NCBI GenBank assembly: GCA_027592755.1
Contig: JAQCLE010000010.1
Location: 1 to 64,000 of the forward strand
Length of the DNA stretch: 64,000 bases
Source: Bacteroidota bacterium
Lineage (GTDB): Bacteria > Bacteroidota > Bacteroidia > Cytophagales > Cyclobacteriaceae
Direction: 5' to 3'
Positions within the stretch are counted from its first letter, which is position 1, and every line of letters begins with the position of its first letter. Of this stretch, positions 8,475 through 16,696 are shown in pieces. Under the pieces are notes generated by a model, which did not search any database, was not told the origin of the DNA, and saw nothing but the letters and a program-made list of their open reading frames with translations. The translations under genes were made by a program, and so were the position numbers.

Positions 8475-10241
8475 TTAAATATTGATATTTTTTTTGATGA
8501 ATTCTGGGCTGTTTGCTGAATAATCAAGAAGCTTTAATTTATAGGAAGTTTCATTATCAGTTTTCTGCGCAATGGCAAACCCATGGCTATGAAAAAAATC
8601 CTTAACCTGAGCATTTTTTTTAGTCTTTTTATATTTTGAGGTAATTGTCTGATAACCGTTTTCCTTAGAATGCATCAGCAAAAAGTCGAGGAAGCTATCC
8701 TCAACTCTCCTACCAAGTATCCGACAACTCAGCAGTAACGAATCGATCTCAACTGTTTTGTCATCTTCTTTCAATTCTTTAAGAATGCAAACTCCAGTAA
8801 TACCTGAATTCCCAAAGCGATCTGAAACATCAACAGAAAAAACGGACATTACTGGGTTATTTATAAACTGAAGAATATCATTCTGAGTATACCGATAAGT
8901 TGTTAAATTGAATTGATTGGTTTTTTCCGATAATTGCGCAATTCGAGCAACATGATCATCATTATCTTTGTAAATGGTAATTGTCGTCTCCAATGTTGAA
9001 AGATATGAATCAATATTGCCCATGCTCTCTCTAAGCTTAGATCTCCTGACCTGATCCTTATAGCCCATAACCTTTTTAAGGTCTTCACCAAGCGGTTGCA
9101 AATTGAAATATCTACGGGCAATTTCGATCATTAGCGAGGGGTACAACTCAATATCTTTCGGTACCAAAACTGTCAGGACTTCCGGAAGACTGCTATTAAT
9201 TAATCCAATCTCAAATTCAGAGTCATCTACAAAAACGAAACTATCAAGTCCAATATTCAGTTCATCAGCCAGAACTTTCAAATTATCGGATTTATTATTC
9301 CAATTGATTTTCTTGGCCACGATATTATCCTCACTGAGAACCATGTCGCGTTTATTTCTGAACACGCCCTCAACATCACGATGATTATTCTTGCTGCACA
9401 AACAGATCAGAACACCCTTTTTACTTAGGGATACAATAATGTTTTGGATGATATTATAATAAATCCCTATCTCACTTTTTGGGGAAATGTCAATACCCTC
9501 TAAACCGTCTTCTCCAATCACTCCCTTCCAAAGTGTGTTATCGCAATCCATAATCAGAGCTTTCTTTAGTCTACCAGTTCTTTTAAGTAGAATGTTGTGA
9601 ATAGAAGAAACATACTTTTTGAAAAAATCTATCTTATACAGTGCCTTATATCTATTAAATTTTTGTTTGTCAAGAGCATTACCAATGCCAAGAGAAGCTA
9701 CCAGACCCTTGGTATCTATGAGTTCAAAATTCTGCGGCTTATTTTCTTGGATGAAGCTGTTTAATTCGCCTTCGACGATTTGCACATTCGATTTAGTATG
9801 AATTAACTCATCGAACCCATATGAGGAAAATTTATTGAGCAGTACTAAGGATTGATCGGCGAGGTTTGAAAATAGGAGCCTAATCTCATTCTTATGTTTT
9901 TCTATAGTTTCATTCACCTCGCCCTCTTCCATCAACTCACATTTTATGAAGAAGTCATTAGTAAAATTGATCATGTCATAAAAGATGATCACCATATCGT
10001 GCTTAAGAACATTAAAGGAATCCTGCACTACGTTGTCATAATTGCCTATTGTAATGGTTGGATTGAGATTTATTGACTTTAAAGCGAATTCCAATATTTC
10101 CTTAATTGGATTTATAGTTAAATTAGTTAGTAGGTGAATTTTAAAATCAGCATCCATGGAAGTTTGATCAAACTTTCCATTTGCCTTCAAAATTTCAGGA
10201 TAGCTAAGTGAAGTCAGGTTATAAAGTGAATTGGCCTCCAT
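8475..10241 (-). CDS. FkbH-like HAD-IIIC family glyceryl-ACP synthase
   Basis: A 588-residue protein with the three-part layout of FkbH enzymes: an N-terminal domain (1-220), a HAD-IIIC phosphatase domain starting at LIMDCDNTLWKGVIGEDG (DxDxT at 232-236) and continuing to FVDDSEFE, and a C-terminal GNAT-like domain (about 430-588). Known FkbH proteins take 1,3-bisphosphoglycerate, dephosphorylate it and load D-glycerate on an ACP. The adjacent ACP (8213-8461) is 13 bases downstream. Its start overlaps the MaoC-SDR gene by 23 bases. In this polysaccharide setting it probably supplies a glyceryl-ACP used to decorate or extend an acyl substituent. Confidence 0.9.
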   Translation of the reverse strand: MEANSLYNLTSLSYPEILKANGKFDQTSMDADFKIHLLTNLTINPIKEILEFALKSINLNPTITIGNYDNVVQDSFNVLKHDMVIIFYDMINFTNDFFIKCELMEEGEVNETIEKHKNEIRLLFSNLADQSLVLLNKFSSYGFDELIHTKSNVQIVEGELNSFIQENKPQNFELIDTKGLVASLGIGNALDKQKFNRYKALYKIDFFKKYVSSIHNILLKRTGRLKKALIMDCDNTLWKGVIGEDGLEGIDISPKSEIGIYYNIIQNIIVSLSKKGVLICLCSKNNHRDVEGVFRNKRDMVLSEDNIVAKKINWNNKSDNLKVLADELNIGLDSFVFVDDSEFEIGLINSSLPEVLTVLVPKDIELYPSLMIEIARRYFNLQPLGEDLKKVMGYKDQVRRSKLRESMGNIDSYLSTLETTITIYKDNDDHVARIAQLSEKTNQFNLTTYRYTQNDILQFINNPVMSVFSVDVSDRFGNSGITGVCILKELKEDDKTVEIDSLLLSCRILGRRVEDSFLDFLLMHSKENGYQTITSKYKKTKKNAQVKDFFHSHGFAIAQKTDNETSYKLKLLDYSANSPEFIKKNINI

Positions 10242-11406
10242 TTATACGAATATTCTCTCCTGTAATAAAGTTTGATTTTACCGATGCCATAAATCCAACT
10301 GTACCGGAAATATCCTCGACTTTTGTCAATCGTCTTAGAGGAGTTTGTGAAGCTGTTATCAGCTTTATCTTTTCAGGAATATCAGCCGTCAATTCAGTAT
10401 CTGTGAGTCCGGGCGAGATCATGTTGACTTTAATCCCTTTTGGGCCAAGCTCTATCGCCATTGCCTTAACCAGACCATGCAGGGCTGCTTTGGCAGTTAT
10501 GTAATGCGCCCAGTCTGTATTTGGTTTGTCGACCGCTATGGTTCCGATGACAATTATTTTCCCATCCCCCTTTTCTAAGAGACCCAGGAATGTTTTGGAG
10601 GTTTCAAAAACAGATTTTACATGAAATTGTACCTGTTCTTGAAAGTCTGACCAGGTAAGTTTTGAAAAACTGATTTTAGGTATTTTAATAGATGAACAAT
10701 TCACCAGTACATCCAGTCTTGGAAAGTAGCGCTCAACCGCCCCCAACAAAGTATCGATATCTTCTTGTCGGGTAACATTCCCACTGACCATCGAGGCCTT
10801 GCCATCATTACCTTTAATGTTCGATAATATTTCTTCAGCTTTCTTCTTGTTTGAATGGTAGTGAACAAAAACATAGAATCCATCTTTGGCCAGTTCATAA
10901 CAAACAGCCCTTCCGATTCCTCCTGTTCCTCCAATCACGAGGGCAACTTTAATTTCTTTTTGTTTAGTTGATTGTGCTGAAACTTCTTCCAACATCTCAA
11001 TCATCTTTACTTTGGCCAAACCACGCGTTACAGTCTGTCTGTCTTGATTTTTAATCTCGATTTTAAGCTCAAGAATCTTTTCTGCATCAAATTTTTTGAT
11101 AACCTCTGCAGTGACTGTTAATTCATCGCCTACCCAAACTGGTAACAAAAACTCAAGACTTTGCGAAAACCACAAAGCTCCATCCCCCGGTAATTTAGTT
11201 CCAATAACTGTTGAAATGAATGAGGCACCCAGCATTCCATGCGCTACTGGTTTTTTATACGGAGTTGTCTTGGAAAATTCCGCATCGACGTGAAGCCTAT
11301 TGTCATCTCCCGTCAGATCAACAAATTTTTGGATGTCTTCTTGGGTTATTATGTGTTTGAGTTGTTCTTTATCCCCTATAGCAATACTCAAATACGATTT
11401 TATCAT
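10219..11406 (-). CDS. MaoC-like hydratase/SDR reductase fusion protein
   Basis: A 395-residue fusion. Residues 1-135 form a hot-dog MaoC domain with GDDNRLH (33-39), carrying the Asp/His pair of (R)-specific enoyl hydratases, and PVAHGML. Residues 150-395 form a classical SDR with GGTGGIG (159-165) and the catalytic YITAK (Tyr302, Lys306), ending in NGGQFTL like FabG. Together these could interconvert 3-oxo-, 3-hydroxy- and 2-enoyl-thioesters on a carrier. The gene follows KAS III (80 bases) and overlaps fkbH. The fusion order is less common than separate genes; substrate and direction are inferred. Confidence 0.87.
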   Translation of the reverse strand: MIKSYLSIAIGDKEQLKHIITQEDIQKFVDLTGDDNRLHVDAEFSKTTPYKKPVAHGMLGASFISTVIGTKLPGDGALWFSQSLEFLLPVWVGDELTVTAEVIKKFDAEKILELKIEIKNQDRQTVTRGLAKVKMIEMLEEVSAQSTKQKEIKVALVIGGTGGIGRAVCYELAKDGFYVFVHYHSNKKKAEEILSNIKGNDGKASMVSGNVTRQEDIDTLLGAVERYFPRLDVLVNCSSIKIPKISFSKLTWSDFQEQVQFHVKSVFETSKTFLGLLEKGDGKIIVIGTIAVDKPNTDWAHYITAKAALHGLVKAMAIELGPKGIKVNMISPGLTDTELTADIPEKIKLITASQTPLRRLTKVEDISGTVGFMASVKSNFITGENIRINGGQFTL

Positions 11407-11486
11407 TATTTTAAATTAGTATTTTTTTTTTAAATGTGCTACAATTAGACCCACGGTTAATCTCCTCTTTAAAGATTAAATAAGGT

Positions 11487-12482
11487 TTAAGTGAACTTCC
11501 AAATACTTGCACCAAAGTTGAATCCCGCACCAACTCCAGCAAATAGAACCGTATTTCCTGGTTTTATTTTACCAAATATCATGGCCTCACTGAGAACAAT
11601 CCCTACACTAGCTGAACCACAATTGCCAATTTCCTGAACATTAGTATAAGTCTTTTCACCAGGTATTTTCAATTTGGCCATAACATAATTTATCAGGTTG
11701 AGGTTTGCCTGATGAAACAAACAAAAATCAATATCATCTATGTCCATAGAAATTTTAGTCAACAAATCTTTTATGAGAATGGGCATATTGGTAACTGCCT
11801 GCTTCCATGTAGCTAAACCATTCATTTCCATGAAATCTATATCTGGAGAAAAACTCCTTTTACTAAAAGGAAAGCTAGATCCGCCTCCACGAAAACGAAC
11901 CGATTCATAGGTAGAGCTATCTGTTTTAAAGTGAGAATTAATTATACCTGACCCTTCGTCGACTTGTCCCAATAAAGCTACTCCCGCTCCATCACTGAAA
12001 AAAATTGCAGTTTCTTTATCTTTCGGATTTATATACCGAGTGTGTAATTCTACGCCTATGACAAGGGAGTATTTAACAGATTGGTCAACACGCATCCTAT
12101 CTGAGGCAATAGTAAGTGCTGTAATAAATCCTGTACAATTTGTATTAATATCAACTATTTGAGCTTTGGTACATTTCAATTCTTTTTGAATCTTGGCTGA
12201 AACTGGAGGAAACATATAGTCTGGAGAGAATGTCGCGACTGCGATTAAACCAATATCTTCACCTGAAATATTATTTTCTTCCAGAACTTTTCTCGCAGCC
12301 AAAATTGACATATTAGATGCTGAATCGTCTTCTGTTGCTATATATCTGCGTTTTATACCAGTTTTTGAAACTATCCATTCCGGGTTTACGTCAAGCAGGA
12401 TTTTACACAAATCCTCATTTGATTGGACATTGTCCGGCAGGTAATGTCCGGTTCCTACAATTCCAACTCCGTACTTAATCAT
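11487..12482 (-). CDS. 3-oxoacyl-ACP synthase III family protein (FabH-like)
   Basis: A 331-residue thiolase-fold enzyme with the complete KAS III triad: Cys116 in NTNCTGF, His257 in FHQANLN and Asn287 in IGNCGSAS. It ends GAGFNFGASIWKF as FabH proteins do. It overlaps the metallo-hydrolase gene by 8 bases. The KAS III/ACP/SDR neighbourhood is like the flagellin-glycan islands of Pseudomonas, where such genes make a 3-hydroxyacyl group for an amino sugar. With FkbH nearby, a role like the KAS III of tetronate pathways is an alternative. It is probably not the housekeeping FabH. Confidence 0.9.
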   Translation of the reverse strand: MIKYGVGIVGTGHYLPDNVQSNEDLCKILLDVNPEWIVSKTGIKRRYIATEDDSASNMSILAARKVLEENNISGEDIGLIAVATFSPDYMFPPVSAKIQKELKCTKAQIVDINTNCTGFITALTIASDRMRVDQSVKYSLVIGVELHTRYINPKDKETAIFFSDGAGVALLGQVDEGSGIINSHFKTDSSTYESVRFRGGGSSFPFSKRSFSPDIDFMEMNGLATWKQAVTNMPILIKDLLTKISMDIDDIDFCLFHQANLNLINYVMAKLKIPGEKTYTNVQEIGNCGSASVGIVLSEAMIFGKIKPGNTVLFAGVGAGFNFGASIWKFT

Positions 12483-13128
12483 TTAAACTGGTTTCCAAAA
12501 AACCAACAAGTTCAATATTATTTCTTTTGATTCCCTGTAAATATTCTGACTCACCATGTCCGGGAAGAACCAGGAATTTCCCTGGGAACATTGTAAACAT
12601 TTTGAGAATCGAATCCCTAAGCTTATCCCTATCTTCTCCCGGAAAACTATTAAATCCTAATCCCTTTTTATAAATGATATCACCTGAAAAAAGATTAGCC
12701 CCAGTTCGTATTACGCAACTCCCGTATGAATGGCCCGGTAAATTATAGATATCTATATCAAATCCATGAATAGCCTTCTTTTCGTAATCTTTAGTGAATA
12801 AAAAATCCGGAACTGGTGTTTGGATTCTTTTATCTATTCCCGCGACTTTCATGTAGAAATTAACTGATCTAGATATCTTTATATCCGCTTCATGCAAATA
12901 AAAAGGTATATCATTATACTTTTCCTTTAAAAATGAAACGCCAGCAATATGATCAAAATGGCCATGGGTGGATAGAATTGCCACTGGCTTTACGTTTATT
13001 TTCTGTATTTGATCATATATCCAACTTTCATCCAGACCTGGATCTATTATCAAACAATTTGTTTCATTGTGATCAGTTAAAATATAGGTATTAGAAGGAA
13101 ATATTTTATTCCTTATCAAATGAATCAT
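12475..13128 (-). CDS. metallo-beta-lactamase fold hydrolase
   Basis: A 217-residue MBL-fold protein with STHGHFDH at 53-60 (zinc ligands His55, His57, Asp59, His60), LPGHSYGSC, FSGDIIY and VLPGHGES in the family order. The layout is close to glyoxalase-II-like thioesterases. It sits between the SDR (1 base gap) and KAS III genes inside the acyl-carrier block. A thioesterase or editing role on ACP- or CoA-bound intermediates is therefore reasonable, but the reaction is not shown by the sequence. Confidence 0.87.
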   Translation of the reverse strand: MIHLIRNKIFPSNTYILTDHNETNCLIIDPGLDESWIYDQIQKINVKPVAILSTHGHFDHIAGVSFLKEKYNDIPFYLHEADIKISRSVNFYMKVAGIDKRIQTPVPDFLFTKDYEKKAIHGFDIDIYNLPGHSYGSCVIRTGANLFSGDIIYKKGLGFNSFPGEDRDKLRDSILKMFTMFPGKFLVLPGHGESEYLQGIKRNNIELVGFLETSLND

Positions 13129-13129
13129 A

Positions 13130-13834
13130 CTAATTTATCCCCCCCAAATACACTGTTTGAGATGTTATATAGGAACTTTTATCTGATGCAAAAAAATCTA
13201 TTACGTTAGTAATGTCATCAATATTAGCGTACCTCGGTACGGGTAATGCTTCAATTATTTCATCAATTTTTTCTCGAGGTAACTGGTTAAGCATATCCGT
13301 TTCAATCGCAGTAACTCCCAAAGTATTACAAGTAATGTTTAGCTTAGAAAATTCTCGTGACATTACATTAGCTAATGTTCTGACGCCAGCCTTTGTCGCT
13401 GCGTAAATTGAATCGCCCATAGGCTCCAAACTTGCCGCCATCGAGCCTATATTTATTATCCTACCATGTTTAAATTTTCGCATGATTTTAACTGCCTCGC
13501 GAGAAACAAAGAAAGTACCCAGCAAATTAGTATTTACCATATCTTCTGCATTCTGAATTGGCATAATCATAGCGTATTGTGATGTGAGTACCGCCGCATT
13601 ATTTATAACAATGTCGATCCTACCATGATCCTTCACAATTTTTCTGAAAGTTGAATGGATATTACTACCTTTTGATATGTCGCATGAATAATGAAAGTAC
13701 TTGCCATCACACGAAAAATCGGACTTACTCAATCCCAGTACAGTGGCTTCATTGGCAAGAAAGTATTTTACTAATTCTTTACCAATACCTCTTGATGCCC
13801 CAGTAACTAAAACAATTTTATCTCTATAATTCAT
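13130..13834 (-). CDS. SDR family 3-oxoacyl-ACP reductase-like protein
   Basis: A 234-residue classical SDR with TGASRGIG (11-18), NNAAV, and Tyr144-xxx-Lys148 in YAATKAG. The overall pattern is that of FabG. It starts within the ACP gene stop (ATGA overlap, 4 bases) and is followed after one base by the MBL gene, so all three are translated together. It likely reduces the KAS III product to a 3-hydroxyacyl-ACP for transfer to the glycan. Cofactor preference was not determined. Confidence 0.88.
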   Translation of the reverse strand: MNYRDKIVLVTGASRGIGKELVKYFLANEATVLGLSKSDFSCDGKYFHYSCDISKGSNIHSTFRKIVKDHGRIDIVINNAAVLTSQYAMIMPIQNAEDMVNTNLLGTFFVSREAVKIMRKFKHGRIINIGSMAASLEPMGDSIYAATKAGVRTLANVMSREFSKLNITCNTLGVTAIETDMLNQLPREKIDEIIEALPVPRYANIDDITNVIDFFASDKSSYITSQTVYLGGIN

Positions 13835-14133
13835 ATTTGTTTAGACAATTCCTCTATGTAATCGACTAAAGTCTGAATCGTATCAAATGGAGAAATTTCT
13901 CGAGTCATAGCCCTGTCGTCAGTTAAACACATTTCTTTATCATATTGATCAGCTAGGATTTCCTCTAAGTCAACAATTACCGAAACCAACGTCATTGAAT
14001 CTATCTCAGAGCCATTGCCAAATAGTATGGTTTTATTATCTACAATAAATCTGTCTGATTCTGGTAAAGTGTCTACAACTTCCTGAACAACATTCTTAAC
14101 TATCTCTCCAACTTTCATTTTAATAATTATCAC
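13831..14133 (-). CDS. acyl carrier protein (second, divergent)
   Basis: A 100-residue protein with ACP-like helices and the attachment-site context GSEIDSMTLVSVIVDLE, in which Ser46 is the predicted phosphopantetheine site. It is longer than a standard ACP, with an insert before the last helix (YDKEMCLTDDRAMT). It overlaps both neighbours by 4 bases (NeuD-like gene before, SDR after), which points to translational coupling. It is the likely carrier for the KAS III/SDR product and the donor for the acyltransferase encoded just upstream. Confidence 0.85.
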   Translation of the reverse strand: MIIIKMKVGEIVKNVVQEVVDTLPESDRFIVDNKTILFGNGSEIDSMTLVSVIVDLEEILADQYDKEMCLTDDRAMTREISPFDTIQTLVDYIEELSKQI

Positions 14134-14798
14134 AATATATTTGATACGTCCACAACATTTAAAACTCTAAAAGGGTTACCCATTCCATAACTGCCTTCGG
14201 AAATACTCCTGGTAACAATTGAGCCTACTCCAACAAAGACACCCTTTTCAACCCTTACATTTTCAGTAATACAAGACATGGCTCCGATGAAACAATTCTT
14301 ACCAATTGTTGCATTTGAGAGAACAAGACATAAACTTGTAATCATAGATTGCTCATGAATTCTTGAAAATGGCCCAATAGCAGAGTTTACAGCAACAATA
14401 TTAAATCCATCCAAAGTTGCATGATTGCCTATTGCCACTCCCGGATGAATAATGCACCCTGGTCCAATAATTGCACTATTATCAATAGAAGCATTTGGAT
14501 GAATAATACTCTCAAAGCACCCATAATCAAGTTCTGTATTAGATAAAATTTCATGCCTGATCAACCTCGTTTTCATGGATCCAATACCAAAGACAAATTT
14601 GACTTGGCCTTTAAATTCTTTGGCCTTTGATATTTTCCCCAGCACCGGGATCCCCATAATATTTGTATGATGTAATTTCTCATCGTCATCTAATATGCCA
14701 ACTACATCATATCGTTTATTAACAGCATTGATATCGGTTATTATTCCAATAATCTCAAAAAATGCTGTTGACCCTCCAATTATTACTAAATCGATCAT
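14130..14798 (-). CDS. NeuD/PglD-like hexapeptide-repeat acyltransferase
   Basis: A 222-residue protein with an N-terminal Rossmann-like half starting VIIGGSTAFFEII and ending near residue 95. A left-handed beta-helix follows with repeated (I/V)-G-x-x-x-x hexapeptides (SAIIGPGCIIHPGVAIGNHA). Relatives such as NeuD and PglD move acetyl groups to sugar hydroxyls or amines. Encoded directly upstream of and overlapping the second ACP, it may accept an acyl-ACP instead of acetyl-CoA. This is the best candidate in the window for placing the unusual acyl group on an amino sugar, but that is an inference from gene order. Confidence 0.83.
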   Translation of the reverse strand: MIDLVIIGGSTAFFEIIGIITDINAVNKRYDVVGILDDDEKLHHTNIMGIPVLGKISKAKEFKGQVKFVFGIGSMKTRLIRHEILSNTELDYGCFESIIHPNASIDNSAIIGPGCIIHPGVAIGNHATLDGFNIVAVNSAIGPFSRIHEQSMITSLCLVLSNATIGKNCFIGAMSCITENVRVEKGVFVGVGSIVTRSISEGSYGMGNPFRVLNVVDVSNIL

Positions 14799-14815
14799 GT
14801 TATTTTAGATTGACT

Positions 14816-16690
14816 TTAAAGAAACTTCCTACACCACCACTCAAAGTTCATAAATGACCAAATCAAAAGGCGGTGATTTATGTGATCTTCAGTGTGCTCC
14901 TTTACAATTTTTTGAATGTAATCGCCATTAATAAACTCGGTACTACAGGTGCTTTTGTTTAAGAGCAGTTCTTTAATATAACTGGCATTCTCTCCACGAT
15001 ACCAACTTTCGTCCGGCGCCGAAAATCCCTGCTTTTTCCGATTAACAATTTTCTCGGGAACAAAATCCATCATCGCTTTTCGAAGGACATTCTTCCCATC
15101 ATCAAACTGACGATATGCCCTTTTCTTCCCTGCAACATTTTCATCAATAGAGGCTATTTCCTTCTGTAAATTCCCGAGTTTGTGCCTAACCGGTATTTTC
15201 ATTGCAAAATTAACCAGGTCATTGTCCATAAAGGGAAATCTCTCTTCAAGCCCATGTGCCATAGCCAATTTATCTCCTACCAAAAACAGGCCTGGTAAAA
15301 ACGTTTTAGCTTCAAAATAAAGTGAGTTGCTTATGTGTTGCTCAGGTGTGTCATAACTTAATGAAGTATTGAACGTAAAGACCCTTTCAAATACTGTTCT
15401 TGGATAACTTGGATCAAGTTGATCAAATGTATCAGGTTGATACAATTCCTTGCGCTGATCATCCGGAACTAGCCTTTGCCAGAATCCGTAATACTGGTTA
15501 AAAAATTCCTGCTGGTTCAGAGAATCAAAAACTCGATAATAGCGCCATGGGTATCCACCGAAGAGTTCATCTCCTCCTGTCCCTTGCAAGCAAACCTTTA
15601 CAAACTTTGACGCTAATCTTGCTATATAATAATTGGGATAGGACATGCCTACCCTTAAATCTTCCAAATGATATACAAGTTTAGAAAGTGACCAACGTAA
15701 ATCTCCCGCATTCATAACTTGTTCGAAATGCTCTGTTTTGAAATGATTGGCCATTAGTTCTGCATCTCTCCTCTCATCATAATTGGCTTCGACGCCTGTC
15801 ACCTCACTCATATCAAAACCACATGTGAAGGTGGATAATCGATCTAATTGGGACGAAGCAACAGCGGTGATTGAACCACTATCCATCCCTCCAGATAAGT
15901 AGGAACCCACAGGAACATCCGATATCATTTGCCGAGTTACCGCCTGTTTGAATAGCCGCTCAGTTTCTTCCTTGGCATCATCAAAAGTCATTGTCTCATC
16001 TGGTTCTGTGAAATTATAATCCCACCAGGACTTATGTTTGACACCTAAACTCTTAGCATTCACTTTAACTGTATTAGCTGGGGGAAGCATTATGACACCC
16101 TTAAATAATGTCTGAAAGCTAAAGACATTTTGGAAAGTAAAATACTCATTCAAAGCCTCATAATTGACTTCGACTTTGAATTGTTTGCTAGCAATAATGG
16201 CTTTAATCTCACTTGCGAAAATCAGTGTGCCCCCACCAAACCAATAATACAGAGGCTTAATACCATACCTATCTCTACTTAAATAGAGTTGCTTCTCTTC
16301 GCTATTCCAGGCCCCAACAGCGAACATTCCATTTAATCTCTCAAAAAAAGAAATACCAAAAGCCGACAATCCTTCAACAATCACCTCAGTATCTGTATTA
16401 CTATAAAATGTATGTCCCAGGGAACGCAACTCCTGCTTTAAATCCAGAAAATTATATATACACCCATTAAACACAATGTTCCATTTACCATCTTTGGAAC
16501 TCATGGGTTGGGCTCCTTTTTCGGAAACATCAAGAATGGCAAGTCTTCGATGAGCTAATCCAATGTTATCTTTTATGTATATCCCGTTTCCATCAGGTCC
16601 CCTGTGTGAAATTGCTTCGGACATCCTAAGTATCTCATCTCTAACGACTGGAGCTCCAGTTAAATTAAAATATCCAACTATTCCACACAT
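14816..16690 (-). CDS. asparagine synthase-like glutamine amidotransferase
   Basis: A 624-residue full-length AsnB. The class II glutaminase domain starts at Cys2 (MCGIVGY). The synthetase domain has the PPi loop SGGMDSGS at 266-273 and the TGGDELFGGYPWR region. Residue 77 is Cys in FNGCIYN, where AsnB proteins have Glu in the glutamine-binding pocket, so glutamine use may be altered. It ends 17 bases before the NeuD-like gene. By analogy with WbpS-type enzymes in O-antigen loci it may amidate a uronic acid made by the WbpA-type dehydrogenase of this locus. A role in the ACP pathway is also possible. Confidence 0.9.
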   Translation of the reverse strand: MCGIVGYFNLTGAPVVRDEILRMSEAISHRGPDGNGIYIKDNIGLAHRRLAILDVSEKGAQPMSSKDGKWNIVFNGCIYNFLDLKQELRSLGHTFYSNTDTEVIVEGLSAFGISFFERLNGMFAVGAWNSEEKQLYLSRDRYGIKPLYYWFGGGTLIFASEIKAIIASKQFKVEVNYEALNEYFTFQNVFSFQTLFKGVIMLPPANTVKVNAKSLGVKHKSWWDYNFTEPDETMTFDDAKEETERLFKQAVTRQMISDVPVGSYLSGGMDSGSITAVASSQLDRLSTFTCGFDMSEVTGVEANYDERRDAELMANHFKTEHFEQVMNAGDLRWSLSKLVYHLEDLRVGMSYPNYYIARLASKFVKVCLQGTGGDELFGGYPWRYYRVFDSLNQQEFFNQYYGFWQRLVPDDQRKELYQPDTFDQLDPSYPRTVFERVFTFNTSLSYDTPEQHISNSLYFEAKTFLPGLFLVGDKLAMAHGLEERFPFMDNDLVNFAMKIPVRHKLGNLQKEIASIDENVAGKKRAYRQFDDGKNVLRKAMMDFVPEKIVNRKKQGFSAPDESWYRGENASYIKELLLNKSTCSTEFINGDYIQKIVKEHTEDHINHRLLIWSFMNFEWWCRKFL

Positions 16691-16696
16691 AATTAA

